A stretch of 64,000 nt of DNA from NCBI RefSeq assembly GCF_027579695.1, contig NC_083570.1:95297463-95361462 (forward strand), read 5' to 3'. Within the stretch, counting starts at the first letter, position 1; each line of letters starts with the position of its first letter. Source of the DNA: Neoarius graeffei (taxonomy: Eukaryota > Chordata > Actinopteri > Siluriformes > Ariidae). The translations under genes and the position numbers were made by a program. The notes below the pieces were generated by a model. That model worked only from the letters and a program-made list of their open reading frames with translations. It was not told the DNA's origin and did no database searches. Below are positions 22,820-33,504 of the stretch, in pieces.

Positions 22820-23742
22820 TTGTCCCTCCTTCTGCGCTCCCTCTCAGATGCGGAGAGGCGAGTACGACCCACTTGCATGGGTTCTGGACAGTCACTGAAG
22901 GAGGTAGACGGTCTCCAGGTAGAGGTAGGGAGGCTGGGGGGGCTCAAGGCTTGGTGGCGTTCTCTCATCCTGTTGTCCAGACGAATAGCATGTGAGATGA
23001 GGGTTTCGAGGTCACTTGGGCATCCAATAGAGGCCAGACCGTCCTTGATGGGGTCAGACAGACCATGGTGGAAGGCTGACACCAGGGCAGTCTCGTTCCA
23101 TCCACTTACTGCTGCGAGTGTTCGGAACGAGATGGCGTAATCTGCGACGCTTCCTCCTTGCCGGATGGACATGAGCTTTCGGGCTGCGTTGGTACTGATG
23201 TCTGCCTGATCGAAGACCCGAAGCATCTCTTCAGAAAACAGCTGGAAATCAAAGCACTCAGGTCCCTGTCTTTGCCAGATAGCAGTAGCCCAGGCTCGCG
23301 CCTTACCAGCTAATAAGGTGATCACAAAGGCAATCTTGCGGCGATCCGTAGTGTAGGTGGTAGGCTGAAGCTCAAAGGTGAGTTGACACTGGGTAAGGAA
23401 CTCTCGGCACTCACTGTGCTTGCCGTCATACCTCTGTGGTGCAGGAAGGCTGAGTTCGCGAGGTGAAGAAGGCAGCATTGCAGGAGGCACTGGAGCAGGA
23501 GTGGGAGCTGGATCAGGAGCAGGAACTGGATCAGGAGCAGGAGATGCAGGCAGAGATGTCAGCTGTGCCAGGGTTTTCCCAATTTGCTGAAGCAGTTCCT
23601 CGTGGCGAGCGAGGGCCTCACGTTGGCTGGTGAGCGTACGTCCATGAGCGTCCATGGTCGCTCCGAAGCGTGTCAAAGCTGCCATAATTCCCTGAAGGTT
23701 GGCCGGGTAGACAGTTGAAGCAGCCTCTGCTGAGTCGGTCAT
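22723..23742 (-). CDS. gag: Gypsy gag polyprotein
   Basis: 339 intact codons. The N-terminal part has a helical segment followed by a Pro/Ala-rich linker (about residues 66-92). A retrotransposon gag core follows ([55 protein letters not shown]). At the C-terminus is one CCHC zinc knuckle ([14 protein letters not shown]). This is the gag type from which vertebrate PEG10/RTL genes were domesticated. The ATG lies only 13 bases after the 5' LTR. It is the only intact reading frame of the element. Confidence 0.92.
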   Translation of the reverse strand: MTDSAEAASTVYPANLQGIMAALTRFGATMDAHGRTLTSQREALARHEELLQQIGKTLAQLTSLPASPAPDPVPAPDPAPTPAPVPPAMLPSSPRELSLPAPQRYDGKHSECREFLTQCQLTFELQPTTYTTDRRKIAFVITLLAGKARAWATAIWQRQGPECFDFQLFSEEMLRVFDQADISTNAARKLMSIRQGGSVADYAISFRTLAAVSGWNETALVSAFHHGLSDPIKDGLASIGCPSDLETLISHAIRLDNRMRERHQALSPPSLPTSTWRPSTSFSDCPEPMQVGRTRLSASERERRRRDKCCIYCGKPGHFRASCPELLGKGPPRPAEGGL

Positions 23743-23743
23743 G

Positions 23744-23754
23744 ACGGAGTCTTT
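23744..23754 (-). promoter_or_regulatory. Self-priming type primer-binding site
   Basis: One base inside the 5' LTR the sense strand reads AAAGACTCCGT. It is perfectly complementary to ACGGAGTCTTT in the LTR (24038-24048), about 30 bases downstream of the TATTTATA box, where the RNA should start. This fits the self-priming of Tf1/sushi elements. No tRNA 3'-end complement was looked up. Confidence 0.72.
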
Positions 23755-23755
23755 C

Positions 23756-24233
23756 TGTTAGGGTTTTGCTGGGATTCGAACCTGGTTCGTTGGTGTGATA
23801 ATCCAGCAAACCCCCACTAGGCCACCAGGGGGATGACTCAAATGCAGAGGCGTGAGGCGGAAGTAGAAAAAGAATCAAAAGGTTTATTTAAACTATATAC
23901 ACTATAAACAGGGCAAAACAAAAGACAAAAAAAAACCAAAGAGTATAATCCAAAAGAAAAGCAAAGTGCAAAAATTCAAAAGCTAAGAAGATCAAAAAAC
24001 ATAGTACAAAGGAAACTGGAGATAAACATAACAGCACAAAGACTCCGTGACAAGAGGACTGAACTCAGGGGTATAAATAGACAAACTAATTAAGGACACA
24101 GGTGAAGATAATTAGGCAATTAACACAAACACAAGACACAGGAACAGTGGCGGCCTCTAGAGGCCAAAATAAACACGACATGAAAAGGAAATAACAGCGG
24201 CCTCTAGAGGCCAAAACAGTCCTAGTCCTAACA
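23756..24233 (-). repeat. 5' LTR of the Gypsy element
   Basis: 478 bp, TGTTAG...CTAACA. It carries the sense promoter TATTTATA (plus-strand 24072-24079), the predicted RNA start at about 24048 and the poly(A) signal region TAAATAAACC. It is nearly identical to the 3' LTR. Confidence 0.95.
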
Positions 24234-24260
24234 GGATGGATGGATGGATGGATGGATGGA
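24234..24260 (+). repeat. (GGAT)n tail of the interrupted V-SINE
   Basis: Remainder of the tail of the SINE at 18580-18936. GGATG directly after the LTR is the Gypsy target duplication. Confidence 0.9.
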
Positions 24261-24303
24261 TATATCATGTACAGACATGAATAATTAGACATGTTGCCCC
24301 CTG

Positions 24304-24914
24304 TGTCACATCTGCACCTGCTCAGAGTTGTAGTAGCCTTCAAACATGGCTGCTGCGGACTACAACAACCACACTGCACCGCACCGGTTCCAGTCTCCGG
24401 AGTTCTAATCATTCACACACACCTCATCACAGCCACAGTATTTAAGGACTCTCAGTTCACATTCTCATTGTGAAGTGTTCCCGTGCTTGACTTTACCAAG
24501 CCTTTATTGTTCGTGCTGATTATTTGGTTATTGACCCAGTTTGTATTTTGATTATCGCCTATAGTCTCTGTCTCTGACGGGGGAAGTCATGGCCTAAGGG
24601 TTACAGAAGTAGCTTTAGGACCAAAAGGTTGCAGGTTTGATTCCCTGGACCAGCAGGCAAGGCTGAAATGCCCTTGAGCAAGGCACCTAACCCCCAACTG
24701 CTCCTCAGGCTGCTCTGGGTATGTTGTATGTTGCTCTGGAAAAGAGTGTCTGCTAAATGCCATTAATGTAATATTCTGTTTGTGCCTCGCCTGACCATTT
24801 CCTGTTTACTGATACTGTCTTTGCCTCACAATTTGGATCTGTTTACCAGTGTACTCTGAATAAACACACTGTTAAATCTGATTTTACATCCATCTGTCGC
24901 CTGCATATCTGACA
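24304..24914 (+). mobile_element. Solo LTR-like unit with nested SINE
   Basis: It starts TGTCACATCTGC and ends CATATCTGACA. The flanking 5-mers are CCCTG and CTCTG (4 of 5). It has a TATTTAAG TATA-like box (about 24441) and GAATAAACAC as poly(A) signal near the end. The first half resembles the better-defined solo LTR at 3660-4085. A tRNA-type SINE interrupts it at about 24575-24775. No internal coding part. Confidence 0.6.
24575..24775 (+). mobile_element. tRNA-derived SINE with L2-type 3' end
   Basis: The head shows A-box (TGGCCTAAGGGTTA) and B-box (GGTTTGATTCC) like motifs. A body with CCCTTGAGCAAGGCACCTAA follows, then an end (AGAGTGTCTGCTAAATGCC, TAATGTAAT) shared with the L2-type LINE at 11490-11770. 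The head is unlike that of the V-SINEs in this window. Confidence 0.75.
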
Positions 24915-25713
24915 CTCTGTCTCTCTCTCTCACACACACGCACTTGTCTTAATATCATTGCGAGGACTGACAACGTAAGTATTGACATAATTCCGCTGTA
25001 TTGATGCAGTTATTTAATGCTATGCTACTCTTAAATCTAACCCTAACCTCAACTTCAGGAATCAAAAAGAAACATTTGGGCTCTTTTCATTTTTCTTTTT
25101 AAATAAAAAGCTGCAGGTTTTTTTTTTTTAATATTTAGCAAAACCTTTTCTTATTTTCCTCATGTGGACCAGCCAAATATCCCCACATGATGTTCGATAT
25201 TCCTATCTTTGGAAGATTTCAATATTGTCCAAATCCTAGTTCTGTGATTGAATTACTTCCTCAATGTATTTCATACCACATCCCATCAGTTCAACAAACC
25301 GCAGACACAGTTGCAGACAAGGTGGCTGTGATGATGAATGTTTCAGTAGAGAGCAATCACATTATTGATTACACTCACATATGTTTTTGCTGATGACCAC
25401 AGTCCTAGGCTAGATTAATGAGTGTGCTTGCAGGATATGAATCATTTAACATTGCTTTCCATGTGTTACAGAGCACTGTTATAGTGTTATCCCTCATAAA
25501 ATGTAGAAATGTTGTTATCCAATAATCTGAACCTTTATAAAGGTTGTCATAACAAGCCTTGCACATGCACTGAAAGGGAATCTAGTAGTTTGCTTATTGC
25601 AAAGAGATTTCAGTCCATAAGTGCCTGTACTGTTTATCTACTCTGGCCAAATGATATGTAGTTTAGATAATTATGTATAATTATGCCATTTTGCTTGACA
25701 TAAAAATTATTAT
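24915..25713. other. Unassigned stretch
   Basis: A short CT/CA-rich run near 24920-24945 and a T run near 25115. No gene or named repeat recognised. Confidence 0.45.
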
Positions 25714-25725
25714 AGCTTAAATCAT

Positions 25726-26097
25726 CTCATCTCCCATCTCATTATCTCTAGCCGCTTTATCCTGTTCTACAGGGTCGCAGGCAAGCTGGAACCTATCCCA
25801 GCTGACTACGGGCGAAAGGCGGGGTACACCCTGGACAAGTCACCAGGTCACCAGGTCACAGGGCTGACACATAGACACAGACAACCATTCACACCTACGG
25901 TCAATTTAGAGTCACCAGTTAACCTAACCTGCATGTCTTTGGACTGTGGGGAAAACCGGAGCACCCGGAGGAAACCCACGCGGACACGGGGAGAACATGC
26001 AAACTCCGCACAGAAAGGCCCTTGCCGGCCACGGGCTCGAACCCGGACCTTCTTGCTGTGAGGCGACAGCGCTAACCACTACACCACCATGCCGCCT
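25726..26097 (-). mobile_element. V-SINE, reverse
   Basis: Full length with a small internal duplication (GTCACCAG) in the tail. The perfect 12-bp duplication AGCTTAAATCAT is at 25714-25725 and 26098-26109. Confidence 0.95.
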
Positions 26098-26246
26098 AGC
26101 TTAAATCATTTTGATAAATATCTATGAGATACACCAATTCACTCAAACAAGGATCAAGCAATTAATTACATACTTACTGATTTACTTACTTATCCCTTTA
26201 AAGTCTGAATTAATCCGCCTACTGGCAGGTAGGACGTTGCATGGCT

Positions 26247-27360
26247 TTAAGTTTGCACTTCCACAAGACTATCTGTGTTGTCAGTGGCAGCTTGGGCGAA
26301 CGTTTCCAGATTTGCCTTCTTCAACTCTGCCCATGTCTTCCATGGTCTTCCTCTTTTTGCTTGCACACTCACGTGTAAGCAGCCCACTTTCTTAATCCAT
26401 CCATCACTGCGCTGCACATGGCTGAACCAGCACAAGCGTCTAAGCTTTATGATGGACTCTAGGTCTTCAGTTCCAAGTCTCTCTCTCAGCACATATATTT
26501 TTAATCTGTCTTCTGGTTTTATGCCACAAATCCACCTAACCATGGTTTGCTCATTCCTTTCTAGTTGTGCAAGGTCAATCCCCTTTAACGGCCAGCTTTC
26601 GCTAGCATACAACATGGCTGCTCTGATACAACTGTCATATATTCTGCCCTGAGTGGACAGTGACAGGCATGGCATGGCAGGATGGGCAATAGCTCCCTGA
26701 ATTTAGCCCAGGCAGTTCTTACACATGAGACAGTAGCGGCCTTACAGCCGCCACCAGCTGAAACAGTATCTCTTAAATAGCTGAAGGGAATTCAGTTATC
26801 CTTTCACCGTCAGGGTTAAGTTCACCATAGCCATATCCACTATGAATAACAGCTGGAACACTACCAATATGACCAGTATTCCAGCCAGTTGGAATGCTAC
26901 CAGTATGACCATTGAAGTTGCCACAGAGGAACAGATTTTCAGATTTCCCAATCTTAGCCACCATGCACTGGAGCTCATCATAGAATGCATAGAATGGTGT
27001 CATCCAGGCCTACTTCATGGGTGTATATTGAGAAAATTAAGTTATTTTCCCCTACACTGATTTTAATAAAACATATTCTGTCAGATATACGCTTGACTTC
27101 AAGTACATTCTCTATCCATATCTCTGCCAATAAGATGCCAACACCACCAATTCCCTTATTACCAATCCAGAAAAACTTGTACTTGGAATCCTTCCCACAG
27201 ATCATGCAAACTGAGTCACCTCTCTATCTAGTTTCCTGCAAACAAAAAAGATCAATCGTCCTTCAAGAAATGGTCTCCACTACTTCACCACTTCTTCCTC
27301 TCATAGTACCAATATTCAGAGTTGATATACGAAATTTTGACATGGCCATGGGATTTTGAT
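26247..27360 (-). pseudogene. APE-type LINE ORF2 remnant with the middle deleted
   Basis: Minus strand. The N-terminal endonuclease start is at 27200-27360 (STLNIGTMRGRSGEVVETIS), then 26978-27205 (FFWIGNKGIGGVGILLAEIW) and 26773-27003 (LFLCGNFNGHTG, the GDFNGH-type block). These belong to the AP-like endonuclease class often annotated CFDP2-like. The sequence then jumps to the reverse-transcriptase C-terminal region (26247-26675; IRAAMLYASESWPL, KRGRPWKTWAELKK). The polymerase core is absent, so this is a deleted, multiply broken copy. The RTE-like clade assignment is tentative. Confidence 0.75.
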
Positions 27361-28418
27361 CTGGCGGTGCCCACATCTGACACCAACCCTACCGTTGATG
27401 ACTCTCCTACTGCCAGGAATCCCATTCTCACTAACACTTTTACAAACTACTACCATGACTTTAATGAGGCAAGATTTTATGGCTGGATGCCCTTCATAAC
27501 GCCAACCTAGAACTCACAGCATCCAGGAACCAGGTTCCAAAGGTTGTTATCCACCAGAGAGAGCACAATGACACACAACAACAGATAGCAGATGATGCCT
27601 CAAAGAAAGACAGCAGCAACACTAGTTTTAAGGCGCGAATGACCCGCCTTCCGTCCCTTCTCCTGTTGGTAAGAAACATGTGAAGTTCTGCCACGTGAAG
27701 GACAGAAGTTGGACTTGGTTGTCAGAAGTTATATTTTGTGCTGAGCCATTGGGGCATTTTGTAGGCTGAGAGGGCAAAAACTTCACAACCACCCTGGTGA
27801 TTACAACCTTTAGAACAAAGGTTCTTTAAACAGATTTTTTAACATGACACTGGGACAAATTTTACCCATGTGAACTTATTAAAGTCAAGGTTGTGATGGA
27901 TGGACCCAACATGTATCACTGAATCAATCAGGGCAGTGTTAGACAGCTAGGACACTGATCCATCACATGGCATTATCCATGCACAAGCTTACACACCTCC
28001 ACTGCAAAGGATTTCTACAGTATACTGTGTTCAAACCAGTGCAATGCTTTAAATGTGGTTTACAGTTTGGTACAGCAATCCAACTGGTGTTCTGGGAAAA
28101 TATTTACAGTACCGTCATATTATCAAAGGACCTTATATTATCCCTATAGTACCACCACTGTGTCTGTATTGTAATAATACCTTAAAAAAGTACTGAAGCA
28201 GCAAAGGGCTCTGTAGCCTACCTACTGCCTTTTTGATTACTACATTTTCAGTCTTACATTAGTTATTAGTTATTTTCTGTATTAACATTCCATTTGAATG
28301 TTTGATAAAACATAACAGCTTCAACGATATTAGCAAACAAGGGTAAATACAACAAGTTTAAATCAGGGGTTAAACTATACAGGAGCCATGCTACCCTAGC
28401 AAGCTAACTTTGAAACTA
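27361..28418. other. Unassigned stretch, partly LINE-related
   Basis: The first 150 bases may continue the LINE remnant. The rest shows no recognised coding, RNA or repeat feature. Confidence 0.4.
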
Positions 28419-29328
28419 CAACCCCGATTCCAAAAAAGTTGGGACAAAGTACAAATTGTAAATAAAAATGGAATGCAATGATGTGGAAGTTTCAAAATTC
28501 CATATTTTATTCAGAATAGAACATAGATGATATATCAAATGTTTAAACTGAGAAAATGCATCATTTAAAGAGAAAAATTAGGTGATTTTAAATTTCATGA
28601 CAACAACACATCTCAAAAAAGTTGGGACAAGGCCATGTTTACCACTGTGAGACATCCCCTTTTCTCTTTACAACAGTCTGTAAACGTCTGGGGACTGAGG
28701 AGACAAGTTGCTCAAGTTTAGGGATAGGAATGTTAACCTAATGTAGGATTCTAGTTGCTCAACTGTCTTAGGTCTTTTTTGTCGTATCTTCCATTTTATG
28801 ATGCGCCAAATGTTTTCTATGGGTGAAAGATCTGGACTTCAGGCTGGCCAGTTCAGTACCCGGACCCTTCTTCTACGCAGCCATGCAATTTTACACTGTC
28901 GAACTCCTTTCTGATATTGCTCCACTATTTGTGGGCGCAGAATTAGGGGGATTGGTGATCCTCTTCCCATCTTTACTTCTGAGAGCCGCTGCCACTCCAA
29001 GATGCTCTTTTTATACCCAGTCATGTTAATGACCTATTGCCAATTGACCTAATGAGTTGCAATTTGGTCCTCCAGCTGTTCCTTTTTTGTACCTTTAACT
29101 TTTCCAGCCTCTTATTGCCCCTGTCCCAACTTTTTTGACGTGTTGCTGTCATGAAATTTCAAATGAGCCAATATTTGGCATGAAATTTCAAAATGTCTCG
29201 CTTTCGACATTTGATATGTTGTCTATGTTCTATTGTGAATACAATATCAGTTTGAGATTTGTAAATTATTGCATTCCGTTTTTATTTACAATTTGTACTT
29301 TGTCCCAATTTTTTTGGAATTGGGGTTG
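28419..29328 (-). mobile_element. Internally deleted Tc1-like element (ACAACCCCGATTC family)
   Basis: 910 bp flanked by TA, very similar to the copy at 16138-17741 but lacking about 677 bp. The junction at about 28885 joins GCAGCCATG directly to CAATTTTACACTG. It keeps both termini and the first codons of the transposase (from 29024, minus strand), so it is a natural miniature derivative. Confidence 0.93.
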
Positions 29329-30282
29329 TAGCAACCAAATAGCCTGCTAGTATAAATTCATGATACACACAGCTAGTGTTAGCTACTTTAAAATAAATTA
29401 TATATAAAAATTCTGCAACTAAATAAATATAACTGACTTTCCATCAAAAACAGATACTTGTTCTGAACATGAGCTAAACTATCATCACATCCAGCACCTA
29501 GATTTTAATCAAGGAAAACGGCTAACATGGCTAGCCTCTTTTGACACAAAACTTTCAGATACTTAGCTAGCAAAGTTAGCGAGCTAACTACTTGGAAAAG
29601 TAATGACTGCTTTAATAACTAGATGTTATTTTACTTTATTTAGGATTATTGACTATTTTGTGATGTATACTTGGCAATAAAAGAGTTAAAACTACAGTAT
29701 AATTGTGAAACAGATTTTAACTCTTGTATACGCTTAACAAGTAGTTTTTAAAACTTTTGTAGCCAGGAACGCCTTTAACCGTAAAATAAATTTCACAAAC
29801 CCCCTCAAAACAAATTAATTTTATCAACATAATCCAGCAATTTAAATATCAGGCTCATTATTCACATGTGCAGTAATAATGTGGTTATTTATTGGAGCTT
29901 TTCATTCCTGAATTTTCCACCAGCAGGACACATTAGGCCCAAGTTATTTATAGCCTGACTTTATTTGGTCTCATTTAATTCAATTGAGCAGTCAAGCGGA
30001 TGAATAACTATAGGATCTCTGTAATAAATATAATAACTTTGATTATGATGGATGATTTTCCACCAATGTAACAATAAAAAACCCACAAGCTTCCTGTCTC
30101 TGCTTCTTGAACCGCACTTTGAAAACCACCTCTCTTACGACTATGTAATTATTTAAAATTACAATATAACATGCCATTAATGTAAACAAACATTACACGG
30201 TGAATATTATAAATTCGCAGGGTATTTTTTTTTTCAATTTCGCGTGCGTTTGAGAATAAATAATTCACCTACAGAGCATGTT
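29329..30282. other. Unassigned AT-rich stretch
   Basis: Contains several GCTAGC-type motifs near 29540-29590. No gene or repeat family recognised. Confidence 0.45.
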
Positions 30283-30415
30283 TTTGAGTAGGAGAACCAG
30301 CAGGAAACCCACATAGACACAGGTGAGAACATGTGAAACTCTGTACAGAGTGTAACCCAAACTCAGGATGGAACCAGGGGCCCTAGAGATCTGTGATGCC
30401 CCCCAAAAAAGCTGT
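30283..30415 (-). mobile_element. Old degraded V-SINE-like fragment
   Basis: It retains AGGAAACCCACATAGACACA and AGAACATG of the central domain and a trace of the head. Far more diverged than the other copies, hence older. Confidence 0.55.
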
Positions 30416-30656
30416 TTAAGTAAGTAAGTAAATAAATAAACAAAAAACAACACTTGTATAAATTGTAATTTTTAAATAAGCATTGAAAGTATGTAGACTG
30501 CTTTGTCAGATGAAGTGGGTTGGGTTGAACTGGTATTGAGTGTTTACTGAATACTGCCATCTTGTGACTCTTTCTATGTTTTACTTAGTAGTTGAATTTT
30601 TAATAAAAAGGATCTTATTTTATATTTCTAAAATGTGCTGATATGGCCTATATAAT

Positions 30657-31029
30657 CTCATCTCACTATCTCTAGCCACTTTATCCTTCTACAGCGTTGC
30701 AGGCAAGCTGGAGCCTATCCCAGCTGACTACGGGCGAAAGGCGGGGTACACCATGGACAAGTCGCCAGGTCATCACAGGGCCGACACATAGACACAGACA
30801 ACCATTCACACTCACATTCACACCTACGGCCAATTTAGAGTCACCAGTTAACCTAACCTACATGTCTTTGGACTGTGGGGGAAACCGGAGCACCCAGAGG
30901 AAACCCACGCGGACACGGGGAGAACATGCAAACTCCACACAGAAAGGCCCTCACCGGCCACGGGGCTCGAACCCGGACCTTCTTGCTGTGAGGCGACAGC
31001 GCTAACCACTACACCACCGTGCTGCCCCC
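30657..31029 (-). mobile_element. V-SINE, reverse
   Basis: Full length. The perfect 12-bp duplication GGCCTATATAAT is at 30645-30656 and 31030-31041. Confidence 0.95.
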
Positions 31030-31194
31030 GGCCTATATAATAAGACTGAAAATTAATATTTATTATATAGCATTGTGTATGGGGCCTTCTCTAAAATGTT
31101 AATCAGAAACTCAAGGTTTTAGCAAGTAGCCAGTGACTGGCATCAAAGCAGGTCATGTGGCTCTGGAAAACTGGACTATCTATATAGTTTATCC

Positions 31195-31251
<57 letters not shown>
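31195..31251. repeat. (TG)n(TA)n microsatellite
   Basis: About 9 TG units then about 18 TA units. Confidence 0.95.
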
Positions 31252-31253
<2 letters not shown>

Positions 31254-31299
31254 TTATAATATATAAAGAAGATGGATTTGTCTCCATGTCCTATTATAT

Positions 31300-32022
31300 A
31301 CACCGATCAGCTATAACATTATGATCACTGACAGGTGAAATGAATAACATTGATTCTCTCATTATAATGGCACATGGGATATATTAGACAGCAAGAAAAC
31401 AATCATCTCTTGAAGTTGATGTGTTGGAAGCAGGAAAAATGGGCAAGTGTAAGGATCTGAGTGACTTTGAAAACGGCCAAATTGTGATGACTGGGTCTGA
31501 GCATCTCCAAAATGGCACATCTTGTGGGGTGTTCCCAGTGTGCAGTGGTTAGTACCTACCAAAAGTGTTCCAAGGAAGGACAACCAGTGAACCGGCGACA
31601 GGGTCACGGGTGTCAAAAGCTCACTGATTTGGATGGGGCACAAAGCCTAGCCCATATGATCCAGTCCCAGAGAACAGCTACTGTAGCACAAACTGCTGAA
31701 AAAGTTAATGCTGCCTAAAACAGAAAGGTGTCCGAATTGAGTTTTTCAGCAGTTTGTGCTACAGTATCTCTTCTATGGGATTGGACCATATGGGCCATCT
31801 TCATGCCCCATGGGAATCAGTGAGCCTTCGGCTCTTGTCAAAGTCACTCAGATCCTTACGCTTGCCCATTTTTCCTGCTTCCAACACATCAACTTCGAGA
31901 ACTGACTGTTCTCTTGCTGTCTAATATATCCCACCCCTTGACAGGTGCCATTGTAATGAGATAATCGATGTTATTCACTTCTTCACCTGTCAGTGGTTTT
32001 AATGTCATGGCTGATCGGTGTA
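31300..32022. mobile_element. Fold-back derivative of a Tc1-like element
   Basis: The left half (31300-31705) is the 5' end plus start of a transposase (MGKCKDLSDFENGQIVM-like, 31438 on). The right half (31740-32022) is the same region inverted, with an internal deletion, giving a head-to-head fold-back. Both ends read CACCGATCAGC in mirror image. The short centre near 31706-31738 is not repeated. No catalytic domain. Confidence 0.82.
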
Positions 32023-32029
32023 TAATGTA

Positions 32030-32149
32030 GCCCTGCGATGACCTGGCGACTTGTCCAGGGTGTACCCCATCTTTCACCCATAGTCAGCTGGGATAGGCTC
32101 CAGCTTGCCCACGACCCTGCACAGGATAAGCGGTTACGGATGGATGATG
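32030..32149 (+). mobile_element. 5'-truncated V-SINE/L2 tail
   Basis: Only the tail from GCCCTGCGATGACCTGGC to GGATGGATGAT. The likely duplication ATAATGTA is on both sides. It abuts the Tc1 fold-back. Confidence 0.8.
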
Positions 32150-33427
32150 TGCATAATGTAAAGAGGCTATAGAGGATACAGTGTTACATCTATCTCCAAT
32201 AGCTACTCTAATACTACAATAGCTACCACTACTACTATTAAATCAATTCCTATATCATCAATAGATCTGATCATTTGACAAGGCACAATTTGGTAATAAT
32301 GCTAAATAATGAAAAGAACAGTGAATCACACTGTTTAATCATATGTTTAACACCATGCCCTTCCTCTGAAAGCCACAAATGCAAACAAGAATCAGTTGCA
32401 ATGATGTGTTCTTTTTGTGTCGCCTCAAAAACCTTCATATCTAGAACCATCCAAATCCATAAAAAGCAGCTCCTGCACTATCTGTGTTACAAGAGTGGAT
32501 GAAATCCAGAAAATCTAGGTCAATGGATTGCTGCATGGTGGTGATAGCAGCTCCCTGCTCTGAAGTGCCTGTTTTATGCCTGTGGAAAAAAAACAACAAC
32601 CCAACAACAACCAAAAACCACACACACGAAAACATACAACCTGTAATGTTAATGAAGAGCTGGACACGCAGCCACTCATACAGTATGCAGTGCAAGAGAT
32701 GCTTGAGATACTTCTTTATACTTGACTGTTATCAGAATTACACTGATTGCAGATCCTCCACCATCTATACCTCTGTGGAGGAGGAAGAGGAGGAAGAGGA
32801 GGAGGAAGAGTACATGGTCTGTTACCTGACTGATATGTTTGCATAATGCAAGTGTTTTAATGCCAGTAGCTGCAGGACTTTTTGTTGTTGTTGCATGAGA
32901 CAAACTCATCCATTTTCACTCATACTTCAATAATTCACATGCACTTACATTAGCCACTACAACATTTCAGCTTTTGAAAGAAGACTGCCTAAGCAGAGCA
33001 AGACAAAATTCAGCATATATTGTGATTGTGGTGATATAAAGCTCACATATGAAATGACTCATTTCTCCAGGGACTGTGTATTTTTAGCACTCGGATGTTG
33101 GTTTGAATTTGGAAGACGTCAGATAGTCGTTACAAGATTAATTAAAAAAAAAAGTAAATGTTTGACATAAGGAAAAAAAAAACCGAACCTGCAGTCCATT
33201 TTACCATTTGGATCCCACTGTGTATCTTGTCACTGGTGCTTAGCAACACTTGTTCAGCACAATGTCTGTGATTAACACAGAAAACATGACTGTAAGCTCA
33301 AAGCCAGTGCTTAGAAATGCTCTAAAGCCAAAAGCTTATTGCAGAATCACTTTAACTGGGGTGTTAGACTCCTGGAGGGCAACGGCCCAATTACACAGAG
33401 ATTTGTGTTTGAGTTTGAGGTCTTCTG
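32150..33427. other. Unassigned stretch with small simple repeats
   Basis: AC/AAC-rich run near 32588-32630 and a (GAGGAA)-type purine run at 32772-32810. The acidic reading frame across the purine run is an artefact. No gene found. Confidence 0.5.
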
Positions 33428-33504
33428 AGAAGCCAAGAAGCCTTTATGTGTCACACGTACGCTCAAGCACACAGTGAAATTTAACCTCTGCGTTTAACCT
33501 ATCT

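Larger units (their letters stand above)
18937..24233 (-). mobile_element. Chromodomain Gypsy (sushi/Tf1-type) LTR retrotransposon
   Basis: The element is 5.3 kb on the minus strand, with LTRs at 23756-24233 (5') and 18937-19415 (3'). The ends are TGTTAG...CTAACA and the 5-bp duplication is GGATG. Order in the sense direction: gag with a CCHC zinc knuckle, protease, reverse transcriptase, RNase H, integrase, chromodomain. That order and the C-terminal chromodomain define a chromovirus. The two LTRs differ by one A in a homopolymer and one substitution, so insertion is recent. Two pol frameshifts make this copy defective. Confidence 0.96.

Noticed and set aside
32676..32909. Acidic or Leu-rich frame across the purine run
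   Set aside because: Generated by a GAG/GAA simple repeat.
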